Shown piece after piece: positions 34,912 through 46,519 of a stretch of DNA of 64,000 nt; the first letter of the stretch is position 1; the number at the start of each line of letters is the position of its first letter. This DNA is from Plantago major. Taxonomy: Eukaryota; Streptophyta; Magnoliopsida; Lamiales; Plantaginaceae. Made by a program: the position numbers and the translations under genes. Location: assembly GCA_026545765.1 (NCBI GenBank), contig CM048839.1:89542414-89606413 (forward strand), written 5' to 3'. The notes under the pieces were generated by a model, which was given only the letters and a program-made list of their open reading frames with translations, had not been told where the DNA came from and made no database searches.

Positions 34912-37900
34912 CTCCCCCTTGAATGTCCATCATGACAAATCATTTGGAAATACGCATAGAAGTGTTGCCTCATTAAAAACCTTGCTAAAGAAAAACCAGT
35001 GGGAAAAAACCTCAGTGAAGGAAAAGAGCATGGTTACATTACTTTACCTCCCTCAGATGTCGCATGCCGATTGCGTGCCTTAGTTTCTCAAATGTTGAAG
35101 TAGGAAGCGATTTGGTGAACAAGTCTGCCAAATTCTCACTTGATCGGATTTGTTGTACATGAATCTGATTACTCTGTTGAAGTTCATGAGTGGAGAAGAA
35201 TTTGGGTAGGATATGTTTTGTTCTATCACCTTTGATGATACCTTCCTTTAATTGAGCAACGCAGGCTGCATTATCTTCGTGGATTATAGTTGGGGAGTTT
35301 TCCATTGTAGGGAGTCCACACATGTGTCAAATGTGACGAGTGATGGATCTCAACCAAATGCATTCGCAGCTTGCTTCATGGATTGCTAGGAGTTCTGCAT
35401 GATTAGAAGAAGTAGCAACCATCGTTTGCTTTACAGACCGCCAAGAGATAGCCGTACCTCCACAGGTGAACACATAACCTGTTTGAGACCGACCATTATG
35501 GGTCAGACAAATATCGTGCATATGCATAACCATTTAATCCTGTGGTAGAGGAGTCGGGATAATACAACCCCATTTCTTTTGTTCCTTGAAGGTACCGTAA
35601 GAGGTGTTTTATCCCGTTCCAATGCCTTTGAGTTGGAGAAGAACTGTATCTTCCTAATAAATTTATAGCAAATGCTATATTTGGTCTTGTATTTGTAGCT
35701 AGATACATTAGTGCACCAATTGCACTTAAATATGGCGTTTGGGGGCCTAATAGTGCTTCATCATCGTCACAAGGTCAGAATGGATCATTCTCGACATTCA
35801 GTGATCGTACAACCATTGGCGTACTCAACGGATGTGCATTTCCCATATTGAATCTTTCCAACACTTTTGTTGTGTATGTGGATTGATGCAGAAAAACACC
35901 GCCCTTTAAGTGCTCAATCTGAAGACCTAAAACAAATTTGGTTTTCCCAAGGTCTTTCATTTCAAATTCATTCTTCAATAGGCACAAGGCTTTTGATAAC
36001 TCTCCTGGAGTTCCAATAATGTTCAAGTCGTCTACATATACAGCGATCGTGACGAACTCGGATCCAGATCTTTTGAAAAATACACATGGACATATGGGAT
36101 CATTTTTGTAACCCTCTTTGATCAAGAATGTACTCAAACGATTGTACCACATTCGACCAGATTGTTTCAATCCGTATAAAGACTTGTTCAGTTTTATTGA
36201 GTACATTTCGCGAGATCCTTTATGTGTTTCAGGTATCTCGTATCCATCTGGAATTTTCATGTAAATTTCCTTTTCCAATGAGCCATATAAATAGGCAGTG
36301 ATCACATCCATTAGACGCATATCCAACTTTTCTTGTACAACCAAGCTTATCAAATAGCGAAAAGTGATTGCATCTACCACCGGGGAATATGTTTCTTCAT
36401 AGTCAATACCAGGTCTTTGGGTAAAACCTTGTGCTACGAGTCTTGCTTTATATCTCACAATCTCATTTTTATCATTCCTCTTTCGCACAAATACCCATTT
36501 ATTTCCCACTGGTTTTGCATCCTTTGGTGCTTGGATTACATGTCCAAATACCTTTCGCTTCGCGAGAGATTCCAACTCTGCGTTTATTGCCTCTTTCCAC
36601 TTAGGCCAATCCTTTCTTTGCTTACACTCATCAATCGAGGTAGGCTCTGAATCTTCATGATTCTTATTTTCTCCCATGATATCAAGAGCTATGTTATAAG
36701 CAAATATATCATCGATGTTGATTTCATTTCGGTTCCATCTTTTTCCAGACAAGACATAATTAATCGATATTTCTTCGTTCTCAGGCGCCTGAAGTTATTT
36801 TTGAACTTGAACCTTATTTATTATGTCAGAGTGCTCTTCTTGAGCTTTTGTGTCCTCTTTTAGGCAACTTTCTGTGATTGCACCTTTTCTTTTCCGAGGA
36901 TTTTTATCTTTGGAACCAAAAGGTCTACCACACTTCTGGCGTGCATTAGCCTCATTCTCAGTAGAAGATTGTCCTCTAGGGATATCAATTCTTACTGGAG
37001 CATTTACAGCTGGAATATGGGATTTTGTTACCCTTTTAAGGTCAGTAAATGCATCTGGCAGTTGATTTGCAATACTTTGCAAATGAATTATGTTTTGAAC
37101 TTGTTGTTCACATTGTTTTGTTCGAGGATCCAAACTTCTCAATGATGTATCTTTCCATGAGATACTCTTTTCCAGCTGTTTTCTTTCTCCCCCTAATGTT
37201 GAGAAATTTCTTTCATCAAAATGACAGTCGACAAATCTAGCTGTAAATTGATCTCCAGTCAATGGTTCCAAATATCTTATGATACTTGGAGAATCGTACC
37301 CAACATATATTCCCAATCTCCTTTGGGGTCCCATTTTTGTGCGTTGTGGCGGTGGAATCGGCACATATACCGCACACTCAAATGTTCTTAGATGGAAAAT
37401 ATTTGGTTCATGTCCCTGAACCATTTGATATGGGGATGTTTGATTATAACTTGATGGCCTGATGCGTATAAGCGATGCTGCATGTAATATTGCATGCCCC
37501 ATGCCGATGTTGGCAACTTTGATTTCATTAACAATGGTCTTGCAATCAATTGCAGACGCTTTATCAAAGATTCAGCGAGGCCATTTTGCGTATGAACATG
37601 CGCAACTGGATGTTCAACATTAATTCCAATTGACATGCAATAATCATTAAAAGCTTGCGACGTAAATTCACCAGCATTATCAAGACGAATGTTCTTGATT
37701 GTATAATCAGGAAATTGCGCTCGCAGTTTTATTATTTGTCCCAATAATTTTGCAAATGCCATATTGCGAGTCGACAATAAACATACATGCGACCATTTAG
37801 TCGATGCATCGATTAGGACCATAAAGTACCTAAATGATCTACATGGTGGATGTATTGGTCCGCATATATCCCCCAGAATTCTTTCCAAGAATACGGGATT

Positions 37901-39902
37901 TTCAAATTTAACTTTGCTTGGTGATGGACTTGCAATCAATTTCCCTTGAGAACAAGCCGTGCATGCTAATTCATGGGTTTGTAATATTTTCCTTGTTTTC
38001 AAAGGATGTCCACATGAATTCTCAATAATTTTACGCATCATTATTGTACCGGGATGGCCCAACCGGTCATGCCAAATATTGAATTCAGTAGTAACCCCTC
38101 GGTTTACTACGGCATGAACTTCCGCCTTTCGTATCATTGTATAATATAGGCCGGAAGGTAATACGGGTAATTTTTCCAATATGTTTTTCTTACCCGATTG
38201 AGAAGTTGTAACATACAAGTATTCTTTTCCCTTCTCATTCATTGTCTCAATGTGATATCCATTTGATTGAATATCTTTAACACTCAGTAAATTTCTTTGA
38301 GACTTTGAAGAATATAATGCCATTTCAATTTTTAACTTTGTTTCTTTCGGCAACAAAATATTGGCTTTCTCGTAGCCTTCAATTATCTTTGATTTTTCGG
38401 AGATTGTATGCACATCTGCCTTTTCCAATACCAAGTTGGAGAAATATTTTGTATTATTCAATATGGTGTGAGTGGTAGCACTATCTGCCAGGCATGTCTC
38501 TCCTTTAATGCTCTCATTTCATTGATTAGATTTTTATAATACATTGTCATTTCAAATATGTTGTTTTTCTATATGCAAGAGAAAAAACATAAGTAAGATT
38601 ATACATAAAAACTTGATTTATTTAGAAATATGATTTATTGCTTACAGAAAAGCAATATATATCATCTTACATTGATAAGCACACAAAAGTAAAGAAAATA
38701 CATCAAACAAGTATTTTACAGTCAACCACACAACCATAATGAAATAGATGCATCACACCATATAAATACTAATCATTCAATGCCTGTTCGAGTTCGTGTG
38801 CTTTCTCTGCAATCAGAAACTCAGTTCTGTCATCGAACTCATCATCAGTTTCGACAATATTTGTCTCCACATTGGCTTTTCCTTTGAGGGATGCTTTGTA
38901 CCTATCAACCCTTTTTTGTGAACTGTGACACACCTTCGCAAAATGCCCAGCGTCCCCACAACGGTAACAAATGCTGCTCTCATTATTACCGAGTTCATAT
39001 TTATAATCATTTTTGGAATTATTTTGACCACGATAGTTGTTTTGACTGTTACCACGGTAACGTTTCATTCCACGACCACTTGTTTGGCTAAAATTTCCAT
39101 GGCCACGACCACGACCATTTCCTCCACGGCCTCCACGCCAGTTACTATAACCACCACGTTTATTTCCACGGCTTTCGTTATGACCATTATTTGGTACATA
39201 ACTATTATATGAAGCCGGGTTTATATCATTCTGGGCTTTAGAGTTGGTATTATTTATTTCTGGGCGTGGGGCGGAGCCTGTGGGGCGCATCTGGTGACTT
39301 TTTAGGAGCAGCTCATTGTTCTTTTTATCTACCAACAAATGGGTGAGCAATTGTGAGTATTTCGTAAACCCTTGGTTACGATAACTCTGCATCAATATCA
39401 TGTTTGTTGGGGGCATTGTTTGATATGTCTTTTCGAGCATATCATATTCAGACACTTTCTCCCCACACAATAAAAGGCGGGATGTGATATTGTACATTGA
39501 TGAGTTGTACTCATTTACACTTTTGAAATCTTTCAATCTCAAGTTTAGCTATTCAAACCTGGCTGCTGCAAGTGTCACAACCTTCTGATGGTCATACATT
39601 TCCTTCAAATTTGTCCACAACTCAAGTGGATCTTTGACCGTAAGGTATTCCGATTTCAAACCATCATGAATATGATGCCTCAAAAATATCATGGCCTTAG
39701 CCTTATCCTGCTCGGATATTGTATTATCTTTCTTAATGGCATCACCAAGCCCCATGTCATGGTGGAGCTCCGCATCGAGCAACCAGCTTAAATAGTTTTC
39801 TCCAGAAATATCCAAGGCATCAAAGTGCAGTTTTGTGATGTTCGACATCTATAAAAGTAAACATGTTAGAACATATAAAAACATAAGATGAAATAAAAAT
39901 CG

Positions 39903-39970
39903 AACTTCGCCCAGTGGCTCAGATGTATAATGACCATTAGATTGTGCGGGTTCGATACCTGCCGGGAACC
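39903..39970 (+). other. tRNA-derived sequence (A and B boxes), SINE head or tRNA relic
   Basis: TGGCTCAGATG at 39915-39925 fits an A box and GGTTCGATACC at 39949-39959 fits a B box, with pol III spacing. The B box sits in a 5 bp T-arm (GCGGG/CCTGC). The acceptor stem is poor, and a T-run follows (CCATTTTTATT). It lies in the leader of copia 2 on the opposite strand. A SINE fragment seems more likely than a working tRNA gene. Confidence 0.45.
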
Positions 39971-40083
39971 ATTTTTATTAAGTCATAAATTTAACACATA
40001 TTTTATTAAGTCATGAAATTACCATTATGTCCTTCGGCACTGTTCCAATGGTAATAAAACGGTCACATCTCCAAAATTTACTC

Positions 40084-40350
40084 TATAAATACTCCAACAT
40101 TTTTTTCATAAAACTTACACCATTCTCTTCTCATCTTAATCCTTTCCCAATATGTCTAATATCTTTTTCTACTTCGTTTCCGTTTGTGTTGCTTTTGTTG
40201 TTGTTCTACGGTTCGCCGTGGAGATGCCTGATTGGCCCAGATACCAACTCTTTTATGTAACATTGTGTTTTTATATGATCATGTTGTATGTGTGTGCTCT
40301 CATCATTCATATTAATACTCAAGTGTAATTGTATTTCAGTTATGAATAAA
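40084..40350 (+). other. Compact gene-like unit: TATA box, ORF, poly(A) signal
   Basis: On the plus strand, opposite to the surrounding copia element: TATAAATA at 40084-40091, a CT-rich leader, a 58-codon frame at 40152-40328, and AATAAA at 40345-40350. The spacing is that of a complete short pol II gene. It lies between the element's 5' LTR and its gag. It may be a captured host gene or an antisense unit of the element. Confidence 0.45.
40152..40328 (+). CDS. Small hydrophobic protein, 58 residues, unrecognised
   Basis: The frame starts MSNIFFYFVSVCVAFVVVLR and has two hydrophobic stretches (about residues 4-22 and 33-54) joined by the polar loop RFAVEMPDWPRYQ. That gives a possible membrane hairpin with both ends on one side. 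The start is the first ATG after the TATA box, and the stop is followed 17 bp later by a poly(A) signal. No family is recognised. An overlapping longer plus-strand frame starts at 40027 but has no promoter placed before it. The gene is plausible by layout only. Confidence 0.35.
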   Translation: MSNIFFYFVSVCVAFVVVLRFAVEMPDWPRYQLFYVTLCFYMIMLYVCALIIHINTQV

Positions 40351-40681
40351 ACTTTAAATTTCATCATCGTGTCAAATATATCAAATGTTTAACTTTCGCG
40401 TTTACCCTTTTAATAAAAATTTTGTCGAGAGTTTGCGTAAAAATGAGTAATTACAAAGTAATTGACGAAAGTAGAAATACTGAAATTAATAATTTGTAAC
40501 AAAAGCAAAACATTTTCTTTAGAAAGTTAACATGTTATTAACTATTAAATTTCGCAACATAACAGATAATAAAATAGCTTAAGTATTTTATTTCATATAT
40601 ACTGACTGAAAAATAAATGTACATTCTCTTAGAATTTTCTTCTGGTTAAGAACTAATTTAGAGCAGCTCGTGCTGATAACG

Positions 40682-40941
40682 TAATATAAAACAACAGAAG
40701 AAGGTAATAATATACTGAAAGATTGTTATGAGAAGTGTGTTGTAGTGTATTCCATTCATCATACTGATGGCCTTTTATAGGCAAATTCTCCCGACAATCA
40801 TCTACTCCTTCCTTCTCATTTTCAAAGTACATTTAATATACTTACTATACATATACTGTAAAGAGGAAGAAAAATTTATTCTATCTTGACAAGTGATTTG
40901 ATCTATTGGACATTCACCATTGTCCATGTCTTTTCACAACA
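40682..40941 (-). repeat. 5' LTR of copia 2
   Basis: 260 bp partner of the LTR at 34658. It has the same TATA box and a 6 bp insertion near its inner end. Confidence 0.9.
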
Positions 40942-40959
40942 AGCCAAATAATATGAATC

Positions 40960-41575
40960 TGTGTTTTAAAACCCGGATCGGGCCGGACCGGCTAAACCGT
41001 GAAACCGGCATGGGAGGCCGTATATACGCCATAAAACCGGACCTCCCAAAACCATTCAAGCCAGCCAAAAACCGGTGAACTGCCGGTTCCCACGGTTTTT
41101 GGGTTAAATTTCTTGTTTTATTTATTTCAAGGGACTGTTTTGCAAAAAAAAAAAAAGTTTCTAAAAATCATGAAACCCTAATCGATTCTCTTCGGACAAT
41201 CAAACTTCCAGTAGTTTCTTCTAGTCCAATAATGAAGAAAAATCTGTAGAATCAGAAAAAGAAAAATAGAGAACAGAGAGAGATTCATTTTCACGTCTCT
41301 CAGAGAAGTGGGCGTCAAACGTCGTCGTCTCGAAGAGCTCTACTGGATGATTCGAATCTGAAAATCAAGAAGTATGAGAACTTGAGGGAGAAGTGATCAG
41401 GAGTGAGTGAGTGAGTGAGGTAGAGAGAAATAAAATGGAGAAGTGATCAATTTCTCCATAGCCCAGCCCACTTCTTGTTTAATTATGTCACTATATTGAC
41501 AATGTTATTATATAACTTATTACCATATATTAAAGTGTGCTAATTTATATGTAACATTGTTTAATGGAGTACTAA
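40960..41575. other. hAT-like terminal motif, then AT-rich spacer
   Basis: 40966-41105 is dense in CCGGACCGG, AAACCGG and CCGGTT words in both orientations, the style of hAT-type subterminal repeats. No second end or transposase was seen. A (GAGT)n microsatellite lies at about 41402-41421. No gene is supported. Confidence 0.4.
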
Positions 41576-42393
41576 TACTCTGTTCTTTTCAACTGAAAAC
41601 TCGCTCGATTCGATTCAATTCAATTCCGATCATTCAACTCGTCTTGATTCGCTCAAATTTTCTTCATTTCTCTTAAGTTCATTAAATTATTAATATTATT
41701 TTTATTATTATTATTATTATTATTATTAATATTTTATCATTTATTTACACAACCCATCTTTCAGACGAGGAAAATAAGAAAATTTATCCAATTGAGATAT
41801 TTTCAACCTTTTCTTTCTTTCTTTTTAACACGACTTTTAGTAGATCAATAAAATAAAAAGATAATAGTTACGATTCAATTACCCTTCTTTTCTACCGTAA
41901 AAGTTGAGTTAAGATAAGAAACTAGGAACTCGAGAGTACCATTCAAACCTGGTTCACATACTTTGTACGACATCTCTAACAAAAATCGATACGTTTCTTT
42001 TATTGGAAGATATTAGAACAATAAGAACTCGAAGATACGTTGAGTTTTTTCTCAAACTTAATAAATAAAAACAAGTTATACCAAACTAAAAGCAAACCAA
42101 ACTCTACAAATTACGCAAAAAAGTACAAAACAAAGTTATGTTAGTCAAATATACTTAATTTATTTTATAATATAATTTTATTATATTCTTTTGTCGTAAT
42201 TTGCAGTAATTGATCAACGCCCGTAAAAAGTCTCCTTACGAATTTATTAATGGACCGGATGTAGTATTCATTATTATTAAAAATGGGACAAATGTAATTT
42301 CTTGATTCGTTTGGCCATTTCGTTTGATTCGATTCGATTCGATTCAGTTCATTCCATTCGATTCAAGAATTTCAAATTTAAAAGAACAGAGCC
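41576..42393. mobile_element. Non-autonomous TIR element, Harbinger-like candidate
   Basis: 818 bp, flanked by TAA on both sides (41573-41575 and 42394-42396). The inverted ends share CTCTGTTCTTTT. GATTCGATTC runs lie just inside both ends (about 41604 and 42325). A (TTA)n microsatellite lies at about 41692-41735. A 3 bp TAA duplication suggests PIF/Harbinger. There is no transposase. Confidence 0.55.
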
Positions 42394-42584
42394 TAAGAGG
42401 TATAGCATTTTTAATATAGTACTACTAATTCGGTATTGCTCATTTTTATAAATGTCATCTCTAAAAGAAAAATGTTACATATAAATGTGATTTTCACCTC
42501 ATAAAAAAAGAGAGTAACGGACCCTCTACAGTAAAAATATTAAAAAAAGTGTTATTGAGAACTTGAGATGTTTAGTTAAAAATA

Positions 42585-43618
42585 TAGGGCAATTACATAT
42601 ATAGACCATACAGATTCATACGACTGATTAAACGATTACATACACACCCAAAATCGTTGACCAACATTGAAGTTTCATTTTTCAGAAAAAAGAAAAGATA
42701 AAATAAATAGTAAAACAAAAAATAATGGAAAAATAAAATTACAATTTTAAGTTTTATTATAGTATAGCCCCTTATGTTTTAAACTTAAAAAAATATACCC
42801 AATTTTATATTTTGTTCATACTATCATCCAAGAACATATCTAAAATCAACCCTCAAATTATTTGAAAATTCAGGAAACTCCCACATTTAATTACTTGGAA
42901 AAGAAAAGGGAGAAAATATTTAAAATTTAAAAAAATGACCAAAGCTCCGATCACCGGAGACCGGAGCTCCGGCCAGAGCTTCCATAGGTTCGCAACTTCC
43001 ATGGAAGTTGCGAACAGTGCTTCCATGGAAGAAGCTCCGTTCGAGCTTTCATGGAAGTTACGAATGGAGGCATAGAAGCTCGAACGGAGCTTCCATTCCG
43101 AGGATCTGGAACTTCCATGGAAGCTCCCTTAAGCTTCTTCCATTTAAAAAAAAATTAAAAGAAAAAAAGATGTAGGAGAAGAGGAGAGGTTCAATGGAAG
43201 GTCAAATTAGGCATCCATGGATGATTGGTTTGGAGCAGCTCTAATGGAGGTCCGTGGTGGTGGTGAAGATTCCATGGTGGTTCTTCGTGTTGGAGGTTCG
43301 TGGTGGTGGTGAAGAAGGGTGGAGGAGATGGTGGTGGAAGTAAAGTGGGGAGTTTTGGAGAAGAAGGTAAAATTGAGGGTTTAAAATGTGAAGTAAAGAA
43401 ATTAATTAGATGTAATGATTAAAATGAAATGATAAAATAGAAAAGAAAATTAAAGATAATGATAAAATAAAATAAAATAAGAATAGGGAATCTTTGACTT
43501 TTTGGGTTTATATGTAATGACTTTGAAAACATAAGGGAGGGTTTTGTAATTGTTCAAATAGCGGGTATCAATCTGTGAAGTGGTCATCTTGGAGGGGTGT
43601 GTTTTGTAATTATAATGG
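42585..43618. mobile_element. Non-autonomous TIR element with CCATGG palindromes
   Basis: 1034 bp between perfect 8 bp direct repeats TAAAAATA (42577-42584 and 43619-43626). Both ends have AATTACA placed 6-8 bp in, facing inward, and repeated phrases (ATTACATACACACCC on the left, ATTACAAAACACACCC on the right strand). At 42960-43130 is a GC-rich cluster of CTTCCATGGAAG palindromes with CCGGAGCTCCGG. At 43240-43330 is a GTGGTGGTGAAGA stretch repeated about twice. No transposase was found. An 8 bp duplication fits hAT or a shortened Mutator-type site. Confidence 0.6.
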
Positions 43619-43626
43619 TAAAAATA

Positions 43627-44443
43627 CGTTCTCGGCCCAATCGCTGGACACATCCAAGCAAGGCCCAACTAATTAATAAATGTTCAGGCCCGTTCGATGC
43701 ATTCCAAATTCGCCACATCAATTTGGACCGGACCATCAAGACTGCATCTACATGATGGGTCGTCTTAATTCAATTGAAGAGTTGGACCAGTCCAATGCTC
43801 CTTGAGACCATCCCGACAAAACAACCTGGAACAATCCATCAAGCCAGGTTGGCTCGCCTAAGATACCTTCATCTAAGGCTGAATCCATATTGACAAGTGA
43901 GATGTTCCAAGTAACCTACATAGTGACTAACGAGCCGTCCAATTAAATAGTCGGCCCAAGTCCAATTGCTTGAGGAGTTGGATCAATTGTTAACTCTAGG
44001 AGATGCGGACATGAAAGGAGCGGACCGAGTCACAGGAACTTAGAGATGGGGGGGATCCGTTGTCCAGTGACATCCCACATCTCCAACTACATCCCGACAA
44101 AGAGGGATTCATGATGGAGGATTAATTCTCCAACGGCATCCCACATCTCCAACTACATCCCGACAAATAGGGGATTCGTGATGAGGACCCGTGAGAAGAT
44201 GCGGCAACTATCTCAATAAAAGGAGAATAAGGGAAACTCTATAGGGCATCTGATATTAAGTAACTACTACAACTTGCAAAACCCTAACTGCTAAGGATAG
44301 TATACGCCGTCTGATCAATCATCTACTACTCCATCCTCACTTGAGTTTTGAACATCATCTTCTCCTTAATCCCCATCTCCTAGTCGAAACCTCAATCTCC
44401 ATCACCACCACATCTCAGCCTCCATCCGACTGCATACGCCGTC
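43627..44443. other. LTR-like debris left of the outer Sirevirus
   Basis: The sequence is rich in TCCAAC/GTTGGA and CATCCCGAC words, with a CTCAATAAAAGGAG box and ACAACTTGCAAAACCCTAAC near 44215-44290, resembling a U3/R region. A 66 bp unit is tandemly duplicated from about 44071 and 44137 (CATCCCACATCTCCAACTAC). TACGCCGTCTG occurs at about 44303 and again just before the outer element. It is probably a truncated LTR into which the outer element inserted. No gene is supported. Confidence 0.4.
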
Positions 44444-46093
44444 TGTTGGTCCAGATAACGGCAAAGTAAAAGACTTGGGGGGGGGGGTTGAATAGTCTTT
44501 TAAAACTTTTGTCGATAAGCACAATTTCTCAGATATTTGTGAAGATATCTGATACTTAATTTCAGAGAGCGGGAGACTTTTCTGTGATAAGTGCACATGC
44601 TCAGTAAGATAAGTGTAAGTACTTTGCAAGATAAGTAAAGCAAGTAATAGACTGCAGAAAGTAAATAACACAAGTCTTTTTATAGTGGTATCTGAAGGTG
44701 GCGTAATCCTTCAACTAATCCACTTCGGCCTTTCTCAGACCTAGAATCCACTAAGACAGATAAATGATGTAACCTTACAAATATCTTCTCTTGATTCCTA
44801 AATACACTAGGTTCCCAACCGAGTGTTCCCCCTGAGTTATTCCTCGGCTTTCACAACCAAGTACTTCCTGTACTCAGAAACCTTTTGAGCTATTCCTTAG
44901 TTTTCCAAACTAAGTACTTCCTGTGCTCAATAACCTTGGAGTTATTCCATAGTTTCCCAAACTAAGTACTTCCTGTACTCCACGCCGATTAAGGTGTTGG
45001 TTAAGGTAAATTGTCAGGTGAGCTTCTTCAATAACTTGTTCAGTTATTCAGATAGCTCTATGAATCAAGTATACTTAATACACTTTGCAATGTATGGTAT
45101 CTTGTTCTTTACTGACCCAAGTCAATGATAAGTGTTTAAGAGAATGAAACTCAGATATGAAATCTTAGTTCAACTCTTTCACAAATAACAATGCTTGTTA
45201 AGGATCAGGACACTTAGAACTTTTGTGCTACTTAGAATCAAGAGCTTTGGTCGCAACAGAAAGCTTGAAGGTAAGTAGTTTGCTTGAGAGAGCTTGTGAG
45301 AGTATTCAGTGTTCTTGGTGTTCAGTGTGTTTTAAGGTGTCTTCTCAAGTAGTCTAAGTGTTGATATTTGTAGATGAATTTGAGTGCCGTTTGAATAGTA
45401 TAAGTTAGGTTTAACTCAATTTCAAACTATTGATATCTGAGTATAGTAATCAGAAAGGTTTGTCTTCTTTTCGGCTACCGCTTTTGTTCGGACATTTCGT
45501 CACAAGCATTAATGCATCAGACTATACTTTATCCTCAGTGCCAACGGAACTATGCATTGATCGTAGATCTTATTCTATCAGAGTTCTCTGAAGCTTTGCA
45601 TGTTCTTTTCCATAGATTATCACAACTCCAGATACCACTTGTTGAAACAACTTTGTTATAAAATATTTCTTTTCAGAAACATAGTTTATGTCCAAGGTAT
45701 CTGAGTGTAGATATCTGTGGGCACTTTCCTTGTTTTAGAAACCTTTTAGTTCTCAGATATCTCTTGTAACACTGTTTATTTAAAAACGCTTGTGTCTTCA
45801 AGGTATCTGGTCATAGGTATCTGAAAAACCTTTGTCCTCAGCAATCTTGTGCAATCTTCAAGTCTTCAAAAAATTGTTGAACTTTTCCTGCCGGATGTCT
45901 TTCTTCTTGGTCTTCTTCATAAAATAAAAATTACATTTCGAGACCTAACATCCTATACAAGATTTGCTAGACTATCATACTTAGTGAGTTTCCTCTTTTA
46001 CAGTGTTCAAGTGAACCAAGAGTACTAATCACCTTTCTGAGCTAAGATAAGTCATTAGGTTGCTGATCAAAATCTAAACAGATATTCCTAACA
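44444..46093 (-). repeat. 3' LTR of the outer Sirevirus
   Basis: 1650 bp, TG..CA. On the minus strand it starts TGTTAGGAATATCTG and ends in GGACCAACA, an ending familiar from SIRE-type LTRs. It contains three tandem 52-53 bp units at 44834, 44887 and 44939 (sharing AAGTACTTCCTGT), a run of nine or ten G at about 44478, and several AGATATCTG words. The partner LTR lies outside the window. Confidence 0.8.
44834..44990. repeat. 52 bp unit, three tandem copies, inside the outer LTR
   Basis: Units start at 44834, 44887 and 44939. Each has GAGYTATTCC, an AACYAAGTACTTCCTG core and CTCA. Copies differ at about ten sites. Confidence 0.85.
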
Positions 46094-46519
46094 AATTTCC
46101 CCTATTTTGATCAGTCAACGATGACTATCTGACCTATTACAAATCTGGATGAGGAAACAATTCACTACTTAATCATTTCTTATGATTTTTCAAATCAAAT
46201 GATTAAGTGCAGAAATAAACATCAACCAAATCACAAGGTGTGATCTTTGCTGACAAGTTATCTTTTATAGAAAAAGAAATCTGAGAGTAAGTTCATCAGA
46301 TATGTTACAAAGAAAGTTTACAGATAACTTTAGTACATAATACAATTCAGCTCAGTCAGCAAGATACAAAAATACCTAGTAAATTAGGACAACAGGAGTA
46401 GCCAAGCTCCAAGTAGACATCCTAATAAACTAGTCTTCAAGTCTTCAACACTTCAAGTCTTCAAAAGCAGTTCCATGGATCAATCTGCAAATTTTCTATC
46501 ACCAAACCTTTTGATATCA

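Larger units (their letters stand above)
34658..40941 (-). mobile_element. Copia LTR retrotransposon 2, upstream of PPCS
   Basis: A 6.28 kb element in minus orientation with LTRs of 254 bp (34658-34911) and 260 bp (40682-40941) and a perfect target duplication AGCCA (34653-34657 and 40942-40946). TTATCAGCACGAGC just inside the 5' LTR is the likely primer-binding site; AAGGGGGAG precedes the 3' LTR. Parts: gag (39849-38769) with a CCHC knuckle (CYRCGDAGHFAKVC), protease ADSATTHTIL (about 38490), integrase (about 38100-37450), reverse transcriptase (about 36700-35900, YVDD box at about 36040) and RNase H (about 35560-35100). It is broken, with about five interruptions. LTRs differ at about seven sites plus a 6 bp gap, so it is probably somewhat older than copia 1. 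Its leader carries foreign sequence (39903-40350). Confidence 0.95.

Noticed and set aside
36333-37240. Several plus-strand open frames of 60-105 codons
   Set aside because: They lie opposite the reverse transcriptase and integrase of copia 2, whose minus-strand frames have clear family motifs. They are shadows.
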